Positions 24,944 to 36,000 of a stretch of 64,000 nt of DNA are shown here, one piece after another; the stretch's first letter is position 1, and every line of letters begins with the position of its first letter. The DNA is from Mactra quadrangularis (Eukaryota; Mollusca; Bivalvia; Venerida; Mactridae): NCBI GenBank assembly GCA_025267735.1, contig CM046299.1, forward strand, positions 29,799,327-29,863,326, in the 5' to 3' direction. The notes under the pieces were generated by a model. That model saw only the letters and a program-made list of their open reading frames with translations. It ran no database searches and was not told the origin of the DNA. Both the position numbers and the translations under genes were made by a program.

Positions 24944-25306
24944 TTAAAAGTACAATTTTTTGTATTTTTCATACAGATTATCATATGTCTTGTGCCCTGT
25001 AAAATACCACTGTCTTCCTGAGCTAGAACAGTCTGGAATATCAATACCTCCTAAAACAAAATGACTTTTAACAGTTTGGATGTCTTCACGGTTTGGCCAC
25101 ATAAAATATCCAGGTTGACGACAGGGCGCCATAAATTTAACAAGGACACTATCAGTTTCTTTAATTTTCATAACACATCCTGGATACCACCGGTCATGGT
25201 ACGCTACAATTATATAATCATTTTCATGAAAAGTTTCTAACGATGGAGGATTTTCTTCAACATCAATGTCAGGTTCCTTGTCCTTGTTCAATTTCCTTTT
25301 CTTCGG
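24944..25306 (-). CDS. C-terminal Tudor/SH3-like segment of the transposase-like gene
   Basis: It is in the same frame as 25307-27445 and separated from it only by TAA 25307-25309. Right after that stop the frame reads PKKRKL, a classic monopartite nuclear-localisation pattern, then an acidic linker (DIDVEENPPS) and a domain with YIIVAYHDRWYPGCVMKI and DSVLVKFM, which looks like a small beta-barrel chromatin-reader fold of Tudor or SH3 type. A methionine at 25289-25291 could start a separate 115-residue protein, but its position behind a long open frame suggests it is the original C-terminus, cut off by a nonsense mutation or an assembly error. Domain assignment is by eye. Confidence 0.6.
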   Translation of the reverse strand, partial: PKKRKLNKDKEPDIDVEENPPSLETFHENDYIIVAYHDRWYPGCVMKIKETDSVLVKFMAPCRQPGYFMWPNREDIQTVKSHFVLGGIDIPDCSSSGRQWYFTGHKTYDNLYEKYKKLYF

Positions 25307-27445
25307 TTACTTTTCCATCATTTCTAGTACTTCTTGGTCTACATTTTTTTCATGGGTTTTATGCTTTTGACGCAGCACTTTACCTTCTGCACGGGCTAGT
25401 TTCCAGGACTCACTTTTCTCTGTTGGTGACATTGAATCTAACCATCTACCCATACTTTGTCTGTTCCTTTTTAATAGTTGAATGCTTGAGTGGTGGTGCA
25501 TACTGGCATTCGGTCTTCTGCGTTGTGAACTATCCAAGTCACCAAAATGATGTTCGCAGCCGAGATTTGTTACTTTTGAAAAGCTTGTTCTGTTTAGTTC
25601 ATCTTTGTTGCAAGACTGGCTGTACATGCCTCCAGGCAGAAAGTCTAATAGTTGTTTGTCTATGGTTTTTATCATAGATTTACACATAATTTGGGTCAGG
25701 GAACTAAAAATATCTTGATCTTGGTCTAAATTTATGCTATTGAAGAATTTTTCATAGTGCTGAGGTACAAATGTGGAACTTAACCAGCTCTCATTCACTA
25801 AATGTATTGGTCTCTCCGAGCATTCCACAAGAAACTGTCGAAGACTTTGGACATATGTGTATAGTTGAAGGTAAGGAATTTGTCCTGTAGTTACTAACTC
25901 CCAGTAGGGACCAGTCACTTTAATATACATTAGAGCAAAACACTGCAACATTACTTGAACACGCTCACATTTTAAATCTGCAGAAACAGCCTTGAGCTTC
26001 AGGTTTGGATCAGACACTGAATTTAACACTTCAATGAAATCTTCTCTATGGAGCACCACTTCAGCTGCTGTCTGGAAGACACCGTTGAATCTGTTGTCCC
26101 GGTAATTTCCGATTGTAGACTTTATTCCTTTATCTGCACAAAAAGCTTCCCAGCGGTCTCGTACTCCAAGGTGTTCACCAACTGGCCCAAACGTTTCTGA
26201 TGTCGTACGTACAGCTCTTTCAACTACAGTGCCTTTCTTACTCCAGTACTTAAAAACAGGCAGAATGTCTCTTCCATCATTTTCAACCAGCTGTTTTTCA
26301 AATACTTTCAAATCATCACAAACGTATCTATGAAACCCAAGGAGAACATGGGCCATGCAGTGGAAATGCTGTACCGTGTATCTCTGGGTGTCGTCATTAC
26401 AGTGTTGAAGAACTTCTTCCCTCCACTGATCCAAAAGTTTGTTGGCCAGTTTTTCATTGCTTGCGCGGTCTGACATGGTAAAAGCTAATTTACCTAAAGA
26501 GATTATAATAAATTCTTCTGAAATGTTATTACTAGTTATTTTACTTCTTATATCCCCAAGTTCATTCATGTGTTCTTTTGTTATCTGGTTAATTGTAGCA
26601 GCTGTTTCTCTGGCAACACGAGTGAAACCTAGGCTTACAATATCTCCTCGGTCAAGCGTAACTGACGTATCAAGAATTTTCTGCTTTTTACGAGTTGTCC
26701 CGTCTCGATTCAAACCCCAATGCTCACAGCTGTCTATTTGTTGTGCTAAGAAAGCTTTTGCGAGGAAATGTCCTTCATCAATAAATCTCTGCACGGTGGA
26801 AGAATTTGGAAGATCCTGCTTTTGAATGTCTTTATGAAATATGTTGTGACCTACTACCTGAATAACATTAGAGATTTTTTCTACGGCTACCTCCAGTCCT
26901 GCTAATTGTATTGCACACTGGCGAACATTGTCTGTATATACACCATTTGTTGTCTTGGTAGAAACTTCTGAGTGTTGGATTTCCTCTAGCCGCATCATCA
27001 TTTCGTTCAATTCATCTTCTGTTTCAGCCAGTTTGTTAACTAAACACTTGACGCTTTCACATTGATCTAGTATAGTCTGTTCATGTTCCATACATCTCTC
27101 ATCACAAATTTTAATTTTCTTGTACTTTTCTCGAAGCTGTTTGAGCTCATTTCGCAAATAGCTACTGTTTTTCTGAGAAACAATTTTCTTTTCTATTTCA
27201 TTTTGGAGCATGTCCTTTCCAGCCTTCAGTTCTTGCGACAATCTTTCATTTTCAGCATTTAAGAACTTAATCATTAATTTGTCACGTTGCTGTTTTTCAT
27301 TCGCAGCCTTGATAAGCCTTTCTTGTTTACGAACCTTTCTTTGAAAGTTCCTTAGTGAATGCAAATTTTCTTTAGCTTTCAGATCACGTTTATTCACATT
27401 TCTTACCGAATAATGTCCAACTTTTTTTTTCAAGTCTACTTTCAA
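25307..27445 (-). CDS. Transposase-like protein with N-terminal coiled coil (main frame)
   Basis: A 712-residue open frame without introns. Residues ~20-150 are a charged heptad-type coiled coil. After that comes a region laid out like an RNase H-fold transposase: LNRDGTTRKKQ (candidate first Asp), then ARETAATINQITKEHM, MSDRASNEKLANKLLDQWR (candidate second Asp), HFHCMAHVLLGFHRYV, and GNYRDNRFNGVFQTAAEVVL, which resembles the position of the hAT RWNS-type motif. I do not recognise the exact family; similar uncharacterised proteins occur in invertebrate genomes. It overlaps the upstream frame (27390-28028) around a run of nine A, where a one-base change would fuse the two. Whether it is live, decayed or domesticated cannot be told from sequence alone. 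Confidence 0.65.
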   Translation of the reverse strand: MKVDLKKKVGHYSVRNVNKRDLKAKENLHSLRNFQRKVRKQERLIKAANEKQQRDKLMIKFLNAENERLSQELKAGKDMLQNEIEKKIVSQKNSSYLRNELKQLREKYKKIKICDERCMEHEQTILDQCESVKCLVNKLAETEDELNEMMMRLEEIQHSEVSTKTTNGVYTDNVRQCAIQLAGLEVAVEKISNVIQVVGHNIFHKDIQKQDLPNSSTVQRFIDEGHFLAKAFLAQQIDSCEHWGLNRDGTTRKKQKILDTSVTLDRGDIVSLGFTRVARETAATINQITKEHMNELGDIRSKITSNNISEEFIIISLGKLAFTMSDRASNEKLANKLLDQWREEVLQHCNDDTQRYTVQHFHCMAHVLLGFHRYVCDDLKVFEKQLVENDGRDILPVFKYWSKKGTVVERAVRTTSETFGPVGEHLGVRDRWEAFCADKGIKSTIGNYRDNRFNGVFQTAAEVVLHREDFIEVLNSVSDPNLKLKAVSADLKCERVQVMLQCFALMYIKVTGPYWELVTTGQIPYLQLYTYVQSLRQFLVECSERPIHLVNESWLSSTFVPQHYEKFFNSINLDQDQDIFSSLTQIMCKSMIKTIDKQLLDFLPGGMYSQSCNKDELNRTSFSKVTNLGCEHHFGDLDSSQRRRPNASMHHHSSIQLLKRNRQSMGRWLDSMSPTEKSESWKLARAEGKVLRQKHKTHEKNVDQEVLEMMEK

Positions 27446-28028
27446 GTTCTTTCATTGTGATTATTTTCTTTTTTAAACAATTGTACTCTTTTGTCAACTT
27501 ATTAAATTCATATTTCTGAATATTAACTACTTTGCGGTCAACTGTTGTTGGATACTCAAAATTCAGGTTTGGTTTGTCTGTCGGCTCTTGACATTCATTT
27601 TTTCCCAGTTGTACTTTATTAATACACTCATCAACTGCCACTACAGTTTGACCAGTTGACTGAATTGAATTATCCCGGGCAATAACATTGCTCAATGGAG
27701 GCTCAAAATGCCTACTTAACAGATCAGTCATATTCTTAACTCCTTTCACTTTCTTTTTGGACGCAAGTTTCTTTTTATGATCACATAGCCTTAAGATTTT
27801 AGAGTTTACTGACACAGGATTCACATTACTAAATTTCACATTCAGGAGACCAAGTATCTTGACAAACTCAATATTATGTATGTTTACAGAATCAGCATAT
27901 TTTTTCAGCTCCAAAACAAGACCATTTGTTATATATTCCACTGGTTTTAATGACCTGGTGATTACATCATGGTTGGTTATATTCAGTGTCTGGCAGATAG
28001 GGCCAGGAAATTCATGGCCATCCATCAT
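27390..28028 (-). CDS. N-terminal part of the transposase-like gene
   Basis: A 212-residue frame starting ATGATGG just after a probable acceptor (TTTTTATTTCAG, exon beginning at 28048). It contains a Lys-rich stretch (HKKKLASKKKVKGVK), possibly for nuclear import or DNA binding, and ends in the start of the coiled coil (YNCLKKKIITMKELESRLEK). The coiled coil continues without break in the next frame, 25307-27445, once a single A of the nine-A run at 27422-27430 is skipped. No family recognised for the N-terminal part. Confidence 0.6.
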   Translation of the reverse strand: MMDGHEFPGPICQTLNITNHDVITRSLKPVEYITNGLVLELKKYADSVNIHNIEFVKILGLLNVKFSNVNPVSVNSKILRLCDHKKKLASKKKVKGVKNMTDLLSRHFEPPLSNVIARDNSIQSTGQTVVAVDECINKVQLGKNECQEPTDKPNLNFEYPTTVDRKVVNIQKYEFNKLTKEYNCLKKKIITMKELESRLEKKSWTLFGKKCE

Positions 28029-28048
28029 AAACCACAGCTTAAGTTATT

Positions 28049-28620
28049 CTGAAATAAAAAAGGGATGATATAAGAAAAATATAAAACCCAAAAATATGCT
28101 ATTTTGAAGTTTTTATTTGATTCAGTCGCAAAAAAAATAAAATAAAAACCAGTTTCGTACTCAAGTACGAAAATACACGCGATAAAATTGCTGTTGGGTA
28201 CGAAAAAATAACGGTGGATTTTAGGTAAAAAACTCGTAATCTAAGCAATTTTTCGTAAGAAAAGTATAAATTAGTATTGAGTAATTCATTATTGTGGTTA
28301 ATTTTAACATTTTAATATCATGTATGCGTTTTTTACGTTGAATTTGACGATCTTTTACGGCGATTCGTACACTCGGCTAAATGGCTTGAAGTTGTACATG
28401 AGACGGGCGAACATAATTCAATATACTGATTATAAATTTATTTTAACGATTTAAATAATATAATTTTTAAATAAAATGATTACTTACCAATCGATTCCAA
28501 CCAATAATTGTGTATTTCTTATTATATTTATTTGATATAAACCAGTTAATCGATACGATGAACGGCGTGCGATAAAAACAAAATGGCGGCGACTTGTAAT
28601 TATTGACAATTGAAAAAGCA
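28049..28620 (-). promoter_or_regulatory. Probable 5' UTR exon, intron and promoter of the transposase-like gene
   Basis: On the minus strand a good donor, ATTG|GTAAGTA (28482-28487), pairs with the acceptor at 28049-28050, giving a 5' UTR intron of about 440 bp. Upstream, near 28580, the strand carries GTCGCCGCCATTTTG, a YY1-type sequence common near TATA-less starts. The start site itself is not determined. Confidence 0.4.
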
Positions 28621-29939
28621 CATGGGCCGACGAATTTCAAAAATAAATGCTAATGCTTTATACTAGCTTCCGATCAATGAATTATACACCATTTTGAAGC
28701 GTAAGCTTTGTAGTTTATAAAACTGAGCAAAGAATTGAAATACATGCATTATTTATTGTAAAAACTGGGATCAACTTCGGAGGATTATTTCTCGGCGTAG
28801 GAACAAGATATGCAAATTTTTCGAGCACTTGTGTAAAGACCAATCATTCCTCTGTTAGATGATACCAATCTCATCAATATTCATAAGTGTTCTAAATATT
28901 GCATTTGCCAAAATAACAAGTAGGTGTCCGGCGATCCGCTTTGAGATACGGCAATTATCGGACTGTTGAAAATTTTCACAATATTCTGCAATTAACTTGG
29001 CATATGGTATACTTGTTTTTATGATAGAAAAACGATGTTTATTCAGAAATAAAGATAAATCAATATGCTTTAATTTGGTGGTTATAGTTTTGCAATTGAT
29101 TGAAAATTAAATGTTTTATGAAGAAAAGAGTCCACTAGGTATACGAATTTCTTGAAATTCCAGATATTTATCTGATAAACCAGTGGCTTATCAGGGTTGC
29201 TAATATAACTATTCATGTTGTTTATTAACAATGTCCAAATTCACATTGGACAGTATGACAGTTAGTTAAATCACAGCAATAAAAACATCAGTTAAGAATA
29301 TAATGAAATATTGACATAGTTATGTATTTCTGTATAAGATTTAATTGATTAATGTGCCACAGTCTTTTGGCAATGATTAGAGTTACTCTATCGTAAACTT
29401 ACGAAGTTTATCATGCTTTGACAGGCAAGTCTTTGAGCATGTTCCACAAGGTAAGCACTTTGTATCGCTGTCTATCAATTTTCTACATAAGGGTCTGCTA
29501 CGATCAAGCAAATTGAATCGCTAATTTTAATTTTAAAGTTTTTTCCTTGCTAACCATATCATTCAGAACACTTTTGCCAACAGTAACACGCTAGCAACTG
29601 ATCACCTTGTGGAACGTGCCCTTTAACCCTCTCAACTGATAGTTTTCTTCCCTATAACATGTGTGGATAATGTGGTTCATAAACCACAAAAGTCTTGAAC
29701 CAAAATTTTAATATTTATCATGCCATGGGGCGAAGGAATTTAAGGACGAATGTCTAATCACGCGTCCTTGAGGGACGAAACTGGAAATGGCAAAAAAAGG
29801 AGGTCAAACATATAATCTAATTTTGAGAAAACAATACCTTTCCTGTTTGAGTGCAAGGTTCTACCATGACGAGAACATAATTCGCAAACCTTTCTGGCAA
29901 GCATTCTTCACGATTTGCGGTATCGACCGGAAACGGAAC
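28621..29939. other. Intergenic, between divergent genes
   Basis: AT-rich sequence between the minus-strand transposase-like gene and CFAP45. I recognise no coding exon or RNA gene. Confidence 0.4.
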
Positions 29940-30089
29940 TTTAAGCTTTAACCGGAATTCAACTTAACGCATGCGCGATTACCTTAACGACGGTGCATAA
30001 ATAACAAGTTGGCGACAATACCTTGCTATGAAAAAATAGTAAAAATATCGCCTTTTTCTTAGTTACTGATCAATAAATACTTCCGAAAA
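29940..30089 (+). promoter_or_regulatory. CFAP45 promoter-proximal region and 5' UTR
   Basis: A palindromic CGCATGCGCG at 29968-29977 fits an NRF1-type site, and ATAAATA at about 29998 is weakly TATA-like. The ATG follows at 30090. I found no convincing RFX X-box here, although ciliary genes often have one. Confidence 0.35.
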
Positions 30090-33000
30090 ATGGTGAGTTT
30101 GTTTCATTTATTTGTTTGCATATTAACACATTGCTCTGATTGACATTATTATGATTAAGTTACTTTTACCAAACCAATGTTTTTGTCAATTCTGAACATG
30201 GTCATGAATGTCATGATGTTGATAAATTCGTCTATGTATTTGTTTGCTCATTGACCATTTGGCATTGCTCATGGTATTTGTGAATAAGTCTTGTTATATA
30301 CGATTCGATAAATGAAGACATAACATAATATTGTTATGATATACTGTTTAATAATGTTATTTGATAATTAAGAATTAAGAAACATGCGCGCATTGTTTGT
30401 GTGTTTTGATAGATTGGATACTGAATCCAACTTGTTATTGTGTGAAACCCTTAAGCGATATATCTTGTAACAGGAGAAGTTTCATTTAACTTAACCAGTT
30501 CATCAGTCTTTTTAATTTTTTGACATAACAAACATGATTTAGTGATGATTTGTTAATTTGAAATACAACAAGTGAGGCGCATCACTTGATATTTAGAAAC
30601 AAAAATCAAGTTCAACTTAACTAACAGACAGTGATTATTTGATTGATCTTTGTTCTTGTATAGGCTTCCTTTTTACATAACCATATTAATATTACAAAAT
30701 TCACTAAGTATGAACTGTCTGATTTGGGTTTAAGTCTACAGACTTTAAGTACTAATAGATTGTTCTTAGGCTTCAGCAATAATGATGGCTTTAATAAATC
30801 CTTACATTTACTGGTTGTAAACTAATTTCCCACAGTTTATGCCTATAAATGTAAAAAATTCATTGTTGAAACTACTTAATTAGCTTTTGTGTTGCAAGAT
30901 TCTTTTCTGTTTACAACTCCATAAAACCTTGTTAACTTATCGGGTAAGGCTTTTTTGAAAATCAGGCACTTATACAGTTATTATGTTTTCTAAAAGTAAA
31001 GAGGTAAAAAAATCAGACTTTTTGCAACAAAACTTATGACTACCCTACCCATGTCAAAATAGACCTCCAGAAATTTTGTGAAAGAGATGAAAAAACTCTT
31101 ACATCAGGCGGTGGTTTATCTTTTTTGGTTCTTTTGTACCAAATTTTTGTAAAATTTTATCCAGATGAAGGCATTGTAAATGCTTAAACTAGTAGATTAA
31201 TATAATTTGTAAAACTTACTCCGGTGTTAGATTTATTGTTCTCATTTCATCTTGCCTCTTCAGTGCAAATTGTAATGTTTATTATTCTTTCTCTTTCAGC
31301 CCGGCAGTGCAATTTCAGCTGCGGGAAGCTCATCCTCAGCTTCTTCTAGAAGAGGTAAAACAAAAAATTATCGTGTTGTCAGTAACACTTCACAGATTGA
31401 TGAGTCACTCTTTGGTCAACCAAATCATGTTTCAAAACGCCAAGAAATGCTTGAAAATAAATGGTCTGGTGGAGACAACAGACTTGAAGATATGGCCCGT
31501 GAAAGGAGTGCTAAAAGAAACAATAAAAGAAATAAGAAAAACAAAGAAACTGTTCAAGTTATCACAAAGGATCTTATTAGAAATTTAATGTAAGTTACCC
31601 TGTTTTTCTTGATGATGATTTTATCATCTAGTTGCTCTGCATTTTTACAGACAAACATACTATGAAAATTCCAATTATCTCTCTTTCCTTGATGTTTATA
31701 TTAACATCGTTACATTTTGCTGAGCTTGTAGCTGTATATTTTTTCAAATCAGTTTTCTTATATAAAATGTATTGTAAATCAATTATTTTTGCAGAGTCCC
31801 CACTGAGGATCCATCTGGTCAATCAGTTATTATGCCACGTTATGAATTCTATAGAATAGTTCAGAACTCAAAACATATAACAAAAGAAGAACGTGAAATG
31901 ATGGACAGAAGGATAAAAGAGGAAAAAGAAAGAGCAATGGTATTGTTATCTTCATCTTTTTCTTGATTTTTTCATTTGCAATGTTAACTTTTTCTTAATT
32001 GTCAAATTTTAATTTTTTGACACTTTGTTCAAACTCATATATTTTATTAAGACAAAATTTTCCAAAAAAAACAAGTGTTGATTTTGAAACTACTTGTTAA
32101 CAGATTAAGATATTTTTTTATTTTAAAGTTACCTTTTAAAGAAGTAAATTCTTAATATTTTAAGACAAGCTGACCTAAAGATTTTGAGAAGTATGAAATA
32201 AAAATCTCTCAAGGAAACGCTCTAAAATCACTTATAACTTTACCGACTGGGATGGTTTTTGTAAATAAAATCACCATCTTTTAAAGTTGAATGTCAATTG
32301 AATGTCTAATATTATCAGAGCAATGCTTAATTACTTCCATTTAACATTTAAGAAAATTTATTATTTTAGTTGAATTCTGTAATTGAGCTGCTTTAAAGTT
32401 TGTTCTGACTGTGAAAATACATAAATGGGTGAAATTTTAATAAAATTATACTGCAGCAATAATCCTCTTATTACTTCTTATGATAACACGTCTGTATGGT
32501 TGCTTTGTCTCATCATTTCTCATGCATTATAATTGATTAACTCTTGTAGGAGGAAAGTGCACAACGTAAAAATCAGATGAAAGCTTTGGATCTTGATCGT
32601 CGTCAGAATGAAAAACTAAATGATCTTGAAGAAGAGGCTAAAGAAAAGGCAGAACATTTACTTTCTAAAGCTAATGAAATGAGACAAGAACAGGAAGATG
32701 AGATTAAACATTTAAATGAAGTAAGTACTATATAAAAAATGAAATAAAAACATAGGCCACAACAAATTGATCATATGTTCTATGGATTCGCTCGCACCTT
32801 AATTTTGACGGTTTTTACAAAAAAATTTTTTATTTCCTCGCTCGCCCATAAAAATTTGGTCAAACCGCTATATAAAGCAAGTGAATAAAGACTTTTTAAA
32901 TTTTTTTTTCTTCGCTCACTCGCCCCATTTTTTTTTCAGAAAAATCCGTAGACCATATGATCAACTTTTTGTGGCCATTGAGAGAAAAAATGCTTGTCTT

Positions 33001-36000
33001 TGTTGTGCTATGAAATAAATCATGAAAATAAGCTTCGGGGTGTGAAAAAATCACTTGTATGTGTATGAGGGATTTATATAACACATCGAAATTAGTACCT
33101 ATATAATATATTAAATTTCACATAAAGAGTTATTCCTATGCTAAAATATTGTATTATAAAATTGTTGTAAAACAAAATATCATAGTAATCTTCTTTCATT
33201 GTGACATATGTGATATACTGACTCTAGTTTTGTTGAAAAGAGTTGCAAATTTATTAAATAATACATGTAAGGTAGGGCTTCAATGAAAATAAGTCCCTTA
33301 TGTTTCCTTGAACATAATAATTCCCAAATTTAAACTTTTGATACTTAATTTTACAGTTAATACTAAATGCTAAATGTCATGCAATTAGAGATGCTCAAAT
33401 ACTAGAGAAAGGACATATACGTGGTGAAATGGATGAAGAAGAAAAACGTCTTGATGTCATGATGGAAGTAGACAGGCAAAATGCAATCAAAATACAAGAA
33501 GAAATTGAAAAGAAACGAAAGGAAGAAAGACTTATTGGTAAATTGTTTAGTCTATCATTAGATTATTGGCTAGGACTGCCAACTCTGTATGGGTTAGGCA
33601 ATCGGAGTATTTAAGTCTGTTTCAATGGATTGAGGAAAAAAGTATAATTATGTTTTATCAATATGGTCCATTCGAGCTTATGAAAATGCTGTTTTAAAAA
33701 AGAAAACTTTTAGGAATTTATAGCTGTTAATTTTACCATAACTGCGGTTCCATGCAATAAAAAGTATAGAACATTTTGCTCATTTACTTGTAAGGTCTTA
33801 AAATATTGAGCTCACAATGCGATGAGTACAAGTACATATATTTTATTATAGTCCATTTTATCTCAACTGTCAGTTTGGAAAATTTCATGGTGATTGAATA
33901 CACACTATCACAATATCATGAGTGTTAACACAAAGTCAACGTGAAATTATACATGTTTTGGCAGTTGAGAAAAAAATGAACTATGCTAATATTTCTTTAT
34001 AAGTACTGCAACACTATTTGCATTTGTTATCTTTTGGTTCATAATTCTTTACCATTAACGATAAATATAAAAATAATGATTTAATTTGATAAGTAGTGAA
34101 AATGATATTGGTGGTGGTGATGATGATGATGATTAAAATGATAATTATATTGATATAAATTCTTTAGGTAAGAGATAATAAAAATATTATATATAATTTA
34201 CAGGTGCAGCTAAATTGTTGGATCAGATTACAGAAAATGAACAGGAAAGATTATTTGAACTTGAAAGAAAAGATCAAGAGAATATACATATGCAGAGACA
34301 GGTTGAAAAGATGATGGATGAAGATAGAGATGCTTTAGAGAAGAAGAAACAAGAGCAAGAAGTTCTCAGAGTAAGTGTTTAGACATGAGGATATTGTTTT
34401 TTTTCAAAAGTGCAGCCAGGGCCAAAGATGTTGTTCTTTTGATTCTTGCCGATAAAATTTCATAAGTTCCGACACACTTCACTATTATATTGGGCCCCAG
34501 TGCCAAACAACTTTTATCAATTTCTCATGTATAACAATCAAAATCAGAAGTTCCAAAACATTGTCTAGGTATGATTGCATCATCACTGATTTGAATAATA
34601 AATAAAAAATAATAAATCTTTGAAATTTATTGAAAATTTGTGATTTCTTAGGTTGTATTCTGTTAATGTTTGATATATGACACCAAAAAGACAATTTTGC
34701 AGTTGAGATATTGACATTTGTGCCAAAAAGATATCGTATGGGCAGACAGGCTTTCTGCTTTTACTGGCCTGGGTGATGAATAGATTTAGAAGTAATTGAC
34801 ACTGATAGTAACAATAATAAAGACTTTATTAAATGAGACTATACATCTTCCATGTGGACCTCTGATTGAAAATGGTATATTCATGAAACTTAAATTATGA
34901 TTACATTATGGTGGTTATTGATCAGTTGAGCAAAAAACAATTTCTAGGTTAGTCATTTCTGAGGCAAATGATTAATTCTTTAACAAGAAAGTTCCTGGTA
35001 CATGTATCATACTATGGGAAGTGAATATTTGCAAACTTCTTTCATTTTTGAATAATTATGTATGTAGTTTGTGTTTATAATTAATTTGTGGAGATATATT
35101 TTTCACTATATTGTTTAAATAAATGTTTGTTTATTTATTTATTTATTTACTTTTAGCGTGACCTTAATAAGGCTAATGAAGAAATCTTGGCACGTCGTGA
35201 GATCAAGAAAGAACAAGAAAAGGCTGAGGAACTTAAAGTGATTGAATACATGAAACAGAAAGCTGTAAGTCTTTTATACTTACTTGTTGTTTTTATATTT
35301 TTATTGAAAATAACATTGTGTTTATTAGAATCTCTCTATATGGCTCTACCATGATCAATGGAATGGTCGTAATATAGGAACTTCATTCTTTTCAAATTAA
35401 GCATTGCTTTATTTTGTAATACTTATTGTTGTCTTAATAGTGGAATTTCATCATTATTGTGACACAAAAATTTAATAGAACTATAAATATGTATCAATAT
35501 TATGCAGGAAAGAGAACAAGCATTTGAGAAAGAACAGGAAAGAATTAGAATACAGAAAGAGAAGGAAACAGCAAGATTACGAGCTCTACAAGAACGTGCT
35601 CGTGATGAACAAGCTGATAGAGATGCCTTACGTGCAAAGAGAGCTCAGGAACAAGCTGAACGTGAATGGAGGAAGAAAGAAGCTGAAGAAGCCAGAAAGA
35701 AGGCTGAAATAGAGGCTATGTTGATTGATGCTCGTAAAAACCAAATGCAACAGAAAGAACATTATCTTGCTGTACAAGCTCAGAGAGAAAGAAATGAATT
35801 TGAGAGAGTTCTTAGGTACACTTCAATTTATTAATCTATTTTTGTTTTTTGTGTTTAAAATGGAAAATTTTGCCAATTTAATACAATAAGGCATTTTGAA
35901 AATGCTTTTTATATTGTCACCATTTGTATGTAAGAAGGGCAACTTGGCCAGAGTATTTTTTAAGCTATTAGCTTCAAGAAATAGCCATTTGAGTCTAAAT

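Noticed and set aside
25243..25677. 144-codon plus-strand frame
   Set aside because: Antisense shadow of the same minus-strand gene and its downstream segment.
26439..26825. 128-codon plus-strand frame
   Set aside because: Shadow of the minus-strand transposase-like frame; composition is that of an antisense translation.
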